55,777 nucleotides of DNA, taken from contig JAGCPC010000114.1 in the NCBI GenBank assembly GCA_017642485.1, positions 1 through 55,777 on the forward strand. The letters are read 5' to 3'. Source of the DNA: Prevotella sp. (GTDB taxonomy: Bacteria; Bacteroidota; Bacteroidia; Bacteroidales; Bacteroidaceae). Positions 40,035-49,411 of this stretch are shown here, piece by piece. Below the pieces are notes generated by a model. That model was not told where the DNA came from. It searched no databases and saw only the letters and a program-made list of their open reading frames with translations. Position 1 is the stretch's first letter. Every line of letters starts with the position of its first letter. The position numbers and the translations under genes were made by a program.

Positions 40035-40949
40035 ATGAATAAGGAACATAAAGCAGGATTTGTAAATATCGTTGGCAATCCCAACGTGGGTAAAAGTACG
40101 CTCATGAACCAATTGGTTGGTGAGCGTATTTCTATTGCGACATTCAAGGCGCAGACCACACGACACCGTATCATGGGAATAGTCAACACGGAGGATATGC
40201 AGATAGTATTCTCCGATACGCCTGGAGTGCTGAAGCCCAACTACAAACTACAGGAGTCGATGCTCGCCTTCTCAGAGTCGGCGCTGACGGATGCCGACGT
40301 GCTGCTCTACGTCACCGACGTGGTGGAGAAGCCCGAGAAAAACATGGAATTTCTGGAGAAGGTAGCCAAGATGTCAACACCCGTGATACTGCTCATCAAC
40401 AAGATAGACATGCTGGAGCAGGGCAAGGGCAAGGCATCATCGACACAGCAGCTGTCGGACATAGTGGAGAAATGGCACACCCTGCTGCCCAATGCCGAGA
40501 TACTGCCACTGTCGGCAAAAAACAAGTTCGGAGTGGATATGCTGCTCAAGAGGATAAAGGAACTATTGCCCGAGTCACCAGCATACTTCGACAAAGAACA
40601 ACTGACGGACAAGCCTGCCCGATTCTTCGTGACGGAGATAATACGCGAGAAGATACTGCTGTACTACGACAAGGAGATACCGTACAGCGTAGAGGTGAGA
40701 TGTGATGAGTTTAAGGAAAAGGATAATGCCATACACATCTCAGCAACGATATTCGTAGAACGAGACTCGCAGAAAGGCATCATAATAGGCCATCAGGGCA
40801 TAGCGATAAAGAAAATGAGCACAGAGGCACGGAAGGCACTGGAGAAATTCTTTGACAAGAGAATATATCTCGAGACCTTCGTCAAAGTAGATAAAGACTG
40901 GCGCTCAAACGAAAAAGAACTTAACTCCTTCGGATATAATCCACAGTAG
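40035..40949 (+). CDS. era: GTPase Era
   Basis: Era binds the 3' end of 16S rRNA and checks 30S maturation. The 304-residue protein has GNPNVGKST (G1), DTPG (G3), NKIDML (G4), and a C-terminal KH domain ([18 protein letters not shown] near 255). Within the fabH-era-der run. Confidence 0.96.
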   Translation: MNKEHKAGFVNIVGNPNVGKSTLMNQLVGERISIATFKAQTTRHRIMGIVNTEDMQIVFSDTPGVLKPNYKLQESMLAFSESALTDADVLLYVTDVVEKPEKNMEFLEKVAKMSTPVILLINKIDMLEQGKGKASSTQQLSDIVEKWHTLLPNAEILPLSAKNKFGVDMLLKRIKELLPESPAYFDKEQLTDKPARFFVTEIIREKILLYYDKEIPYSVEVRCDEFKEKDNAIHISATIFVERDSQKGIIIGHQGIAIKKMSTEARKALEKFFDKRIYLETFVKVDKDWRSNEKELNSFGYNPQ

Positions 40950-40956
40950 AATACAA

Positions 40957-42270
40957 ATGGGAAATTTAGTAGCGATAGTAGGAAGACCTAATGTAGGCAA
41001 ATCTACACTATTCAACAGACTGACAAAGACACGCCACGCCATAGTAAGTGACGTGGCAGGTACCACGCGCGACAGACAGTACGGCAAGGTAGAATGGAAC
41101 GGCAAGGAATTTTCCATTGTCGATACTGGTGGCTGGGTGGTCAACAGCGATGACATATTTGAGGATGCCATAAGGGAGCAGGTGAAGATAGCTACTGAGG
41201 AGGCTGACCTCATAATGTTTCTGGTGGACGTGCAGACAGGAGTGACAGACCTCGACAGCGACGTGGCACTGATACTGCGCAAGACAAAGTTGCCAGTGAT
41301 ACTCGTATGCAACAAAACCGACAATAATGACCAACAGTACTATGCAGCAGACTTTTACCGTCTGGGACTGGGCGAGCCATACTGCGTGAGTGCTGCAAGC
41401 GGATTTGGCACTGGCGACCTGCTCGACATGATACTCGAGAAGCTACCATCAGAGGAGGATAACGACATAGAGGAGTCACTGCCACGCTTTGCCGTTGTGG
41501 GAAGACCTAATGCAGGCAAGTCGAGCATCATCAACGCCTTTATAGGCGAGGAGCGCAACATAGTGACCGATATAGCCGGCACGACACGCGACTCGATATA
41601 TACGAGGTACAACAAGTTTGGCTTTGACTTCTACCTAGTGGATACAGCAGGAATACGACGCAAGAACAAAGTGAGCGAAGACCTGGAGTTTTACAGCGTC
41701 ATGCGCTCTATACGTGCCATAGAAAACTCCGATGTGTGCATACTCATGATAGATGCCACGAGAGGTATAGAGGCGCAGGATATGAACATATTCCAGCTCA
41801 TACAGAGAAACAACAAGTCACTCGTGGTAGTGGTAAACAAGTGGGACCTGGTGGAGGACAAGTCGCAAGTGGCAGTAAAACACTTTGAAAACACCATACG
41901 CGACAGGATGGCACCATTTACGGACTTCCCCATCATCTTCGCTTCAGCAACGACGAAGCAGCGTATATTCAAGGTGCTCGAGACAGCAAAGCAGGTATAT
42001 GTAAACCGTAAGGCGAAGATAGGCACCAGCAAACTCAACGAGGTGATGCTGCCTATCATAGAGGCTACACCACCACAGAGCGTAAAGGGCAAATACATCA
42101 AGATAAAATACTGCACACAGGTGCCTGATACGCAGATTCCGACATTCGTATTTTATGCCAACCTGCCACAGTATGTCAAGGAGCCATATCGACGTTTCCT
42201 CGAAAACCAGATACGCAGCCACTGGACACTGACGGGGTCGCCGATAAACATTTTTATCAGACAGAAGTAA
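40957..42270 (+). CDS. der: GTPase Der (EngA)
   Basis: Der has two GTPase domains in tandem and acts in 50S assembly. The G1 motifs are GRPNVGKST (near 7) and GRPNAGKSS (near 185); the matching DTGG/DTAG and NKxD motifs follow each. The last part is the KH-like domain. 437 residues, the usual length. It lies 7 bases after era. Confidence 0.96.
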   Translation: MGNLVAIVGRPNVGKSTLFNRLTKTRHAIVSDVAGTTRDRQYGKVEWNGKEFSIVDTGGWVVNSDDIFEDAIREQVKIATEEADLIMFLVDVQTGVTDLDSDVALILRKTKLPVILVCNKTDNNDQQYYAADFYRLGLGEPYCVSAASGFGTGDLLDMILEKLPSEEDNDIEESLPRFAVVGRPNAGKSSIINAFIGEERNIVTDIAGTTRDSIYTRYNKFGFDFYLVDTAGIRRKNKVSEDLEFYSVMRSIRAIENSDVCILMIDATRGIEAQDMNIFQLIQRNNKSLVVVVNKWDLVEDKSQVAVKHFENTIRDRMAPFTDFPIIFASATTKQRIFKVLETAKQVYVNRKAKIGTSKLNEVMLPIIEATPPQSVKGKYIKIKYCTQVPDTQIPTFVFYANLPQYVKEPYRRFLENQIRSHWTLTGSPINIFIRQK

Positions 42271-42309
42271 CTCATACACACACACCACATCATAAACACC
42301 ATAGAAGCC

Positions 42310-42720
42310 TTGAAACATCTGCCTATAATAGTAATAATGTGCCTCGTCACTATCGCCTGCTCAAAAGAGGTGAATCAGGAGGAGTATGCCCTGCAGGCTG
42401 CAAAGGCATACTACGATCAGCTCGTACAGGGCAACTATGACGCTATGGTAGAAGGCACATGGCGCAATGACTCACTGCCACAGGACTACAAGGAGCAGCT
42501 GAGCCTCAACATACAACAATACCTGGAAAACATACAGAAAGAGCACAAAGGGATAAACCACGTGGAGGCACTGAGGGCAAAGTGTGACACGCTGAAGACG
42601 GCCAACGACTCGAGCATCGTGACAGCAGAGGCATTTCTCGCCTTGTGCTTCAACGACAGCACACGTGAGGAAATAGTAGTCCCAATGGTGCATAATGCAG
42701 ATATCTGGTACCTGAGATAG
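42310..42720 (+). CDS. Hypothetical lipoprotein (NTF2-like)
   Basis: The gene may start at the TTG at 42310 (MKHLPIIVIM). The signal ends at TIACS, giving a lipid-anchored protein of about 119 residues. The mature part (EEYALQAAKAYYDQLVQGNYDAM) recalls DUF4878-like, NTF2-fold lipoproteins found in Bacteroidetes. No catalytic residues seen. It follows der by 39 bases and precedes the clpP promoter. Confidence 0.7.
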   Translation: MKHLPIIVIMCLVTIACSKEVNQEEYALQAAKAYYDQLVQGNYDAMVEGTWRNDSLPQDYKEQLSLNIQQYLENIQKEHKGINHVEALRAKCDTLKTANDSSIVTAEAFLALCFNDSTREEIVVPMVHNADIWYLR

Positions 42721-42740
42721 TAAAAAAAAATCTTAAAAAA

Positions 42741-42771
42741 TTTGTTATTACCATTTTTTTTATTAACTTTG
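42741..42771 (+). promoter_or_regulatory. clpP promoter
   Basis: TTTG (42741-42744), 19-base spacer, TAACTTTG (42764-42771); the ATG is at 42819. Confidence 0.75.
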
Positions 42772-42818
42772 TGTACGCAATACGAAGTTAACAGACTATT
42801 CATTCACTTTTTATACCT

Positions 42819-43499
42819 ATGAATATTACAAGCGATTTCAGAAATTTTGCCACCAGCAAGGTAGGCATGAGCGGTATGGTGCTCGATGACATAATGAAGG
42901 CACAGAACCAATACCTCAACCCATACATACTCGAGGAGCGCCAGCTCAACGTGACACAGATGGACGTATTCTCACGCCTCATGATGGAGCGCATAATATT
43001 CCTCGGCACGGAAATCAACGACTATACATCAAACACGATACAGGCACAGTTGCTCTACCTCGACTCAACAGACCCTGAGAAGGACATCTCAATATACATC
43101 AACAGCCCTGGCGGCAGCGTGACAGCAGGACTGGGCATATATGACACCATGCAGTTTGTCACCAGCGACGTGTCAACAATATGCACTGGCATGGCAGCCT
43201 CAATGGGTGCAGTACTGCTGGTAGCCGGCAGCGAAGGCAAGCGTCAGGCCCTACCCCACTCCCGCGTGATGATACACCAGCCACTGGGAGGCGTACAGGG
43301 ACAGGCAAGCGACATCGAGATAGAGGCAAAGGAGATACAGAAGTTCAAGAAGGAACTCTACACCATCATCAGCAACCACTCACACACGCCATACGACAAG
43401 GTGTGGGCAGACTCAGACCGCAACTACTGGATGACTGCCGAAGAGGCAAAGGAATATGGCATGATAGACCAGGTGCTGACAAAGAAAAGCAAAGCATAA
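42819..43499 (+). CDS. clpP: ATP-dependent Clp protease proteolytic subunit
   Basis: ClpP is the 14-mer serine protease of the ClpXP machine. The 226-residue protein has the catalytic Ser in GMAASMGAV (S128) and His in LPHSRVMIHQP (H153), with the Asp later. It lies just before clpX, its unfoldase partner. Confidence 0.95.
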   Translation: MNITSDFRNFATSKVGMSGMVLDDIMKAQNQYLNPYILEERQLNVTQMDVFSRLMMERIIFLGTEINDYTSNTIQAQLLYLDSTDPEKDISIYINSPGGSVTAGLGIYDTMQFVTSDVSTICTGMAASMGAVLLVAGSEGKRQALPHSRVMIHQPLGGVQGQASDIEIEAKEIQKFKKELYTIISNHSHTPYDKVWADSDRNYWMTAEEAKEYGMIDQVLTKKSKA

Positions 43500-43544
43500 A
43501 AAAGAAAGTAAAGAAAAAAAAATCGTATCGCAAGATAATCATTA

Positions 43545-44807
43545 ATGGCAAAGAAAAAGAACTACTGTAGCTTCTGCGGACGTTCGGAAGATGAGGTGTC
43601 GATACTCATAACGGGTATGAACGGCTTCATATGCGACCAGTGCGTGGGACAGGCATACGAGATAACACAGAGCATAGCCGAAAACAATGCACTTGGTGAC
43701 GAGAAAGCTGCAAAGAAAGAAGCTGCACAGGGTAAATTTAAAGGCACGAAGGATATACCTAAACCACAGGAGATAAAGGAGTATCTGGACCAATACGTCA
43801 TAGGACAGGAGGATGCCAAGAAATATCTCTCGGTAGCCGTATATAACCACTACAAACGACTGTCACAGCCCGATACCGATGACGGCATAGAGATAGAGAA
43901 GAGCAACATCATAATGGTGGGCTCAACAGGTACTGGTAAGACACTCCTCGCCAGGACGATAGCAAAACTGCTCAACGTGCCTTTCACCATAGTAGATGCC
44001 ACAGTATTTACTGAGGCAGGCTACGTAGGAGAAGATGTAGAGAGCATACTCACACGACTGCTGCAGGTGGCCGACTATGACCTGGAGGCTACTCAGAGAG
44101 GCATAGTATTTATCGATGAGATAGACAAGATAGCACGAAAGAGCGACAACCCAAGCATCACACGCGACGTGAGCGGAGAGGGTGTGCAGCAGGGTATGCT
44201 GAAACTCCTCGAGGGCACCATAGTCAATGTGCCACCAAAGGGAGGACGAAAGCATCCTGACCAGGAGTATATACACGTGGATACGAGGAACATACTCTTT
44301 ATATGCGGTGGTGCCTTTGACGGCATAGAACGCAAGATAGCACAGCGACTGAACACCCACACCATAGGTTACAACAGTGTGCAGAACACCCGCAAGATAG
44401 ACAAGAAGGACATGATGCAGTACATAGCACCACAGGACCTCAAGGCATTCGGACTGATACCTGAGATAATAGGTCGCCTGCCAGTGCTCACACACCTCAA
44501 CCCTCTTGACCACGATGCACTGCGACGCATACTCGTAGAACCGAAGAACAGCATAGTGAGACAGTACATCAAACTCTTCAAGATGGACAACATAGAACTC
44601 ACATTCACGACCGAGGCGCTGGACTACATCGTGGACAAAGCAGTAGAGTACAAACTCGGAGCACGTGGACTGCGCTCCATCGTGGAGACTATCATGACCG
44701 ACATCATGTTTACTGCTCCATCGCAGAAGATATCAAAATTTGAACTGACCAAACAATATGCTGAAGAACAACTTGAAAAGAACGGAGGCATAAGTCTGGC
44801 AAACTAA
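43545..44807 (+). CDS. clpX: Clp protease ATP-binding subunit ClpX
   Basis: ClpX unfolds tagged substrates and feeds them to ClpP. The 420-residue protein begins with a zinc-binding domain ([11 protein letters not shown], then CDQC), followed by the AAA+ domain with [11 protein letters not shown] (near 126) and [11 protein letters not shown] (near 187). The gap to clpP is 45 bases. Confidence 0.96.
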   Translation: MAKKKNYCSFCGRSEDEVSILITGMNGFICDQCVGQAYEITQSIAENNALGDEKAAKKEAAQGKFKGTKDIPKPQEIKEYLDQYVIGQEDAKKYLSVAVYNHYKRLSQPDTDDGIEIEKSNIIMVGSTGTGKTLLARTIAKLLNVPFTIVDATVFTEAGYVGEDVESILTRLLQVADYDLEATQRGIVFIDEIDKIARKSDNPSITRDVSGEGVQQGMLKLLEGTIVNVPPKGGRKHPDQEYIHVDTRNILFICGGAFDGIERKIAQRLNTHTIGYNSVQNTRKIDKKDMMQYIAPQDLKAFGLIPEIIGRLPVLTHLNPLDHDALRRILVEPKNSIVRQYIKLFKMDNIELTFTTEALDYIVDKAVEYKLGARGLRSIVETIMTDIMFTAPSQKISKFELTKQYAEEQLEKNGGISLAN

Positions 44808-44866
44808 AAACAGAATAACGGACCACCCACCCTAAAAAAAGAAAATCCGTTACACCTTTGTAATAC

Positions 44867-47035
44867 ATGAACGCTAACCTAAATGATGAACTAAAACGTC
44901 ACTTCGGCTTTGACAAGTTTAAGGGCAAACAGGAAGAGGTGATAAAAAATCTGCTTGACGGCAACGATGGCTTTGTGCTGATGCCGACAGGCGGAGGTAA
45001 GTCATTATGCTACCAACTGCCATCACTCATCATGGAGGGTACGGCGATAGTCATATCACCACTCATAGCACTGATGAAAAACCAGGTGGACGTCATCAAT
45101 GGCATCAGCGAACAGGATGGCGTGGCACACTGCCTCAACTCGTCAATGAACAAAGCTGCCATAGACCAGGTGAAGAGCGATGTGACAAGCGGCATCACGA
45201 AACTGCTCTATATGGCACCCGAATCACTCACCAAGGACGAGTACATCAATTTCCTAAAGGGAGTGAAGGTGTCATTCTATGCTGTTGACGAGGCACACTG
45301 TATATCAGAATGGGGACATGACTTCAGACCTGAGTACCGCAGGATACGTCCTATCATAGACAACATAGGCAGAGCACCCATCATAGCACTTACAGCAACA
45401 GCAACAGAGAAGGTGCGCTCGGATATAAAAAAGAGCCTGGGCATATCGGATGCGAAAGACTTTATGAGTTCGTTCAACAGACCGAGCCTGTACTATGAGG
45501 TACGACAGAAAGACAACTCCATAGACAAGCAGATCATAAAGTTTATAAAGCAGAACGCCGGCAAGAGCGGTATAGTATATTGTCTGTCACGCAAAAAGGT
45601 GGAGGAACTCGCTGAGGTACTGAAAACCAATGACATAAAGGCTGAGGCATACCACGCAGGACTGGACAATGCCGTAAGAAATACGACACAGGACGACTTC
45701 CTCATGGAGCGCATAGACGTCATCGTGGCAACGATAGCATTCGGCATGGGAATAGACAAACCCGACGTACGCTTCGTGATACACTACGACATACCCAAAT
45801 CGCTCGAAGGATACTACCAGGAGACAGGACGTGCCGGACGTGACGGAGGAGAGGGCAAATGCATAGCCTTCTATTCGCATAAGGACCTACAGAAACTTGA
45901 GAAATTCATGGACTCCAAGCAGGTCACCGAACAGGAGATAGGACGACACCTGCTACAGGAGACGGCGGCATATGCCGAGTCATCAATATGCCGACGCAAG
46001 ATGCTGCTCAAATACTTCGGAGAGGTATATCCCAAGGACAACTGCGGAAACTGTGACAACTGCCTGCACCCAAAGACAAAGATACCAGCAAAGAAGGAAC
46101 TGGAGCTGGCACTGCAGTCGATCCTTGCCCTCAACGAGAGTTATAAGACATCGTACATCATAGACTTTATCAAGGGAAGAAAGACTGACGACATAGAGTC
46201 GCATAAGCACCACGTACTCAAGGAGTTTGCCTGCGGCAAGGCATACAACGACAAGATATGGACACCCCTCATCAGGAGAGCCATAATCGATGGATATATA
46301 AAGAAAGACATCGAGAGCTTCGGTAATCTGAAAGTGACACCAGAGGGACATGAATGGCTAAAGAAACCATCGGACTTCTATATCACCGAAGACAACAACT
46401 ATAATGACGACACAAGCGAGAGCATGGGCAATGGAGCCAGCGCACTCGACCCCACCCTGTACGCCATGCTGAAAGACCTGCGCAAGTCACAGGCTGCAAA
46501 GCATAATGTACAGCCGTACATAGTCTTCATGGAGAGTTCGCTGGAACAGATGGCAACGGTATATCCCGTCACCCTACAGGAGCTGCAAAACATACAGGGA
46601 GTCGGACAGGGTAAGGCAAAACGCTACGGACAGCCATTCTGTGACCTCATACAGAAATACTGCGAGGAGAACGAGATAGAACGACCAGAGGACATGCGAG
46701 TACGCAGCGTGGCAAAAAACTCCATGCAGAAGCTTAAAATAGTACAGTGCGTGGACCGTAAAATGCCACTCGATGACATAGCAAAGTCGCTCGGAATAAA
46801 ATTTACCGAACTGCTCGATGAGATGGAGGCAATAGTGTATAGCGGCACAAGGCTGAACCTCGACTACTACATCGAGGACACCATGGATGAAGAACAGATT
46901 GACGACATCTATGAATACTTCAAAGAAGCTGATACCGACAGCCTGAAAGAGGCCTTCAAGGAATTTGGCGGAGACTACTCAGATGAGGACGTCAGACTGA
47001 TACGTCTGAAATATATATCAGAAAACGCGAATTAA
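44867..47035 (+). CDS. recQ: ATP-dependent DNA helicase RecQ
   Basis: RecQ unwinds DNA 3'-5' in recombination and fork repair. The 722-residue protein has Walker A PTGGGKSLCYQLP (near 42), DEAHCISEWGHDFRP (near 140) and the ARGC motif GRAGRDG (near 330). A zinc-binding domain (C-x-C-C-C pattern near 385-405), a winged helix and an HRDC domain (near 535) follow. The domain set is complete. It follows clpX by 59 bases. Confidence 0.95.
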   Translation: MNANLNDELKRHFGFDKFKGKQEEVIKNLLDGNDGFVLMPTGGGKSLCYQLPSLIMEGTAIVISPLIALMKNQVDVINGISEQDGVAHCLNSSMNKAAIDQVKSDVTSGITKLLYMAPESLTKDEYINFLKGVKVSFYAVDEAHCISEWGHDFRPEYRRIRPIIDNIGRAPIIALTATATEKVRSDIKKSLGISDAKDFMSSFNRPSLYYEVRQKDNSIDKQIIKFIKQNAGKSGIVYCLSRKKVEELAEVLKTNDIKAEAYHAGLDNAVRNTTQDDFLMERIDVIVATIAFGMGIDKPDVRFVIHYDIPKSLEGYYQETGRAGRDGGEGKCIAFYSHKDLQKLEKFMDSKQVTEQEIGRHLLQETAAYAESSICRRKMLLKYFGEVYPKDNCGNCDNCLHPKTKIPAKKELELALQSILALNESYKTSYIIDFIKGRKTDDIESHKHHVLKEFACGKAYNDKIWTPLIRRAIIDGYIKKDIESFGNLKVTPEGHEWLKKPSDFYITEDNNYNDDTSESMGNGASALDPTLYAMLKDLRKSQAAKHNVQPYIVFMESSLEQMATVYPVTLQELQNIQGVGQGKAKRYGQPFCDLIQKYCEENEIERPEDMRVRSVAKNSMQKLKIVQCVDRKMPLDDIAKSLGIKFTELLDEMEAIVYSGTRLNLDYYIEDTMDEEQIDDIYEYFKEADTDSLKEAFKEFGGDYSDEDVRLIRLKYISENAN

Positions 47036-47041
47036 CAAAGT

Positions 47042-47080
47042 TAAAAAGTACGAAAACAACCGCTTTTTCGTACTTTTTTT
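47042..47080 (+). terminator. Intrinsic terminator of recQ
   Basis: AAGTACGAAAA and TTTTTCGTACTT form a long stem, followed by a T-run. It overlaps the glyS promoter region. Confidence 0.82.
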
Positions 47081-47081
47081 G

Positions 47082-47089
47082 TATCTTTG
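47082..47089 (+). promoter_or_regulatory. glyS promoter -7 element
   Basis: TATCTTTG, 40 bases upstream of the ATG. Confidence 0.55.
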
Positions 47090-47128
47090 CATCTCAATCG
47101 TATATTAACAGAAAACATTTAAACTATA

Positions 47129-48673
47129 ATGGCACAGCAAGAAGACGTATTTAAGAAGATAGTAAGCCACTGCAAGGAGTATGGCTTCGTATTTCCATCA
47201 AGCGACATATATGACGGTCTGGGAGCCGTATATGACTACGGACAGAATGGCGTGGAGATGAAAAATAACATCAAGCAGTATTGGTGGCAGTCAATGGTGC
47301 TCCTGCACGACAACATCGTGGGCATCGACTCATCTATCTTCATGCACCCTACGATATGGAAGGCTTCTGGTCACGTCGATGCTTTCAATGACCCACTCAT
47401 AGACAACCGCGATTCCAAAAAGCGCTACCGTGCTGACGTGCTCATAGAGGAGCAGATGGCAAAGTACGAGGAAAAGATTGCCAAAGAGATAGCAAAGGCT
47501 CAGAAGAAATTCGGCGACAGCTTCAACGAGCAGCAGTTCAGAGAGACCAACCCACGCGTCATAGAGAATCAGAAGAAGTTTGACGAGCTTCATGCACGCT
47601 ATGCTGACGCCATGAACAAGATGGACCTCGAAGCGCTCAAGCAGATAATCCTCGACGAGGAGATAGTATGCCCTATCTCAGGCACTCGCAACTGGACTGA
47701 CGTACGCCAGTTTAACCTGATGTTCTCAACAGAGATGGGTGCATCGGCTGACAACTCTATGAAGATATACCTGCGACCAGAGACAGCACAGGGTATTTTC
47801 GTAAACTACCTCAACGTGCAAAAGACGGGACGTATGAAGATACCTTTCGGCATAGCACAGATAGGCAAGGCATTCCGCAATGAGATAGTAGCACGACAGT
47901 TTATCTTCCGCATGCGTGAGTTTGAACAGATGGAGATGCAGTTCTTCATCAAGCCAGGCACCGAACTTGACTGGTTTGCTAAGTGGAAGGAAACTCGTAT
48001 GAAGTGGCATCAGAATCTCGGATTCGGTGCAGAGAACTACCGTTTCCATGACCATGACAAACTCGCTCACTATGCTAATGCCGCTACAGACATCGAGTTC
48101 CACATGCCATTTGGCTTCAAGGAGGTGGAGGGTATCCACTCACGTACCAACTTCGACCTGTCACAGCATGAGAAGTTCTCAGGCAAGCAGATAAAGTACT
48201 TCGACCCAGAGATTAACGAGTCATACACTCCATACGTCATCGAGACATCAATAGGTGTTGACCGCATGTTCCTCTCTATCATGTGCCACTCTTATGAGGA
48301 GGAGAAACTTGAAAATGGCGAGACACGTACAGTGCTGCACCTGCCAGCTGCCATAGCACCAGTAAAACTTGCTATCTTCCCTCTCACCAAGAAGGACGGA
48401 CTGCCAGAAAAGGCTATGGAGATAATGAACGACCTGAAGTTCCACTTCAACTGTAAGTACGAGGAGAAAGACCAGATCGGCAAGCGCTATCGCCGTCAAG
48501 ATGCTATCGGCACTCCTTTCTGTGTCACCGTTGACCATCAGACTCTGGAGGACAACACTGTGACACTGCGTTATCGTGACTCTATGGAGCAGAAACGTGT
48601 TGCCATAGCCGACCTTCGCGGAATAATAGAGGATCAGGTTACCATCACCTCTTTGCTTAAGAAATTGCAATAA
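47129..48673 (+). CDS. glyS: Glycyl-tRNA synthetase (class II, single chain)
   Basis: The 514-residue protein charges tRNA-Gly. It is the dimeric, eukaryote-like type rather than the two-gene alpha/beta type. Visible features: the N-terminal helix, motif 1 region, motif 2 (KAFRNEIVARQFIFRMREF near 250), YRFHDH and motif 3 (SIGVDRM near 375), and an anticodon-binding domain at the C-terminus. The next gene starts 3 bases after its stop. Confidence 0.94.
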   Translation: MAQQEDVFKKIVSHCKEYGFVFPSSDIYDGLGAVYDYGQNGVEMKNNIKQYWWQSMVLLHDNIVGIDSSIFMHPTIWKASGHVDAFNDPLIDNRDSKKRYRADVLIEEQMAKYEEKIAKEIAKAQKKFGDSFNEQQFRETNPRVIENQKKFDELHARYADAMNKMDLEALKQIILDEEIVCPISGTRNWTDVRQFNLMFSTEMGASADNSMKIYLRPETAQGIFVNYLNVQKTGRMKIPFGIAQIGKAFRNEIVARQFIFRMREFEQMEMQFFIKPGTELDWFAKWKETRMKWHQNLGFGAENYRFHDHDKLAHYANAATDIEFHMPFGFKEVEGIHSRTNFDLSQHEKFSGKQIKYFDPEINESYTPYVIETSIGVDRMFLSIMCHSYEEEKLENGETRTVLHLPAAIAPVKLAIFPLTKKDGLPEKAMEIMNDLKFHFNCKYEEKDQIGKRYRRQDAIGTPFCVTVDHQTLEDNTVTLRYRDSMEQKRVAIADLRGIIEDQVTITSLLKKLQ

Positions 48674-48676
48674 CTC

Positions 48677-49357
48677 ATGAAACTCAACGTTATAACAGCA
48701 TTGCTTCTGACAAGTATGGTCTTCGTCGCATGTTCTAATGATGACGATGACACCTCGGCAGAATACTACAACTGGCAAGCTCGCAACGACGCTTATTTTG
48801 AACAAAAGTTTCAAGAGGCAAGCGAGTACATCGCTGCTGGCAGAGAAGACTGGTATCAGATACTGTCATACTCCAAGAACAATGCTGACAAACATACCAA
48901 CTACATCATTGTCAATGTATTGGAGCAAGGCAAAGAATCCCACAAAGAGGTGATTGACGGTACGAAGAATACCACCAACGGACTGCGCTGTCCTATCGTG
49001 GGCGACACCTGTACCATCACCTATCGTGGCAATCTGATACCATCAAAGTCATACTCCACCATAGCATCACCTGACGACATCGAAGTAGGCTATCAGTTTG
49101 ATACCAAGTGGTACGGATCTTCTCTGATACTCAGCGAGGCACTCTACTCACCACTTACGCCAAATGCTGTCGTAGATGGCTTTTCTACAGCATTGCAGTA
49201 CATGCACCCTGGTGACCGATGGAGAGTGTATATACCCTACGACTTAGGTTATGGCTCTTCATCAAAGGATAAAGTACAGGCATACAGTACCTTGATATTC
49301 GATATCTATATGAAGAGTTTCAAGACTAAGCAGAAAAGTTCTGAGGAAAAGCAGTAA
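48677..49357 (+). CDS. FKBP-type peptidyl-prolyl isomerase lipoprotein
   Basis: 226 residues. A lipoprotein signal (hydrophobic stretch to VFVACS) precedes an Asp-rich spacer, a helical dimerisation part, and an FKBP domain at the end (DRWRVYIPYDLGYGSS near 180). The family catalyses cis-trans proline isomerisation and aids folding of exported proteins. The start overlaps the glyS end region by 4-base spacing. Divergent FKBP sites can lack activity; the catalytic aromatic residues were not fully checked. Confidence 0.85.
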   Translation: MKLNVITALLLTSMVFVACSNDDDDTSAEYYNWQARNDAYFEQKFQEASEYIAAGREDWYQILSYSKNNADKHTNYIIVNVLEQGKESHKEVIDGTKNTTNGLRCPIVGDTCTITYRGNLIPSKSYSTIASPDDIEVGYQFDTKWYGSSLILSEALYSPLTPNAVVDGFSTALQYMHPGDRWRVYIPYDLGYGSSSKDKVQAYSTLIFDIYMKSFKTKQKSSEEKQ

Positions 49358-49411
49358 CAACAGCCTTTACCACACAGAGCAAATAAAGCAAAGCACCTAA
49401 TAACACATTTC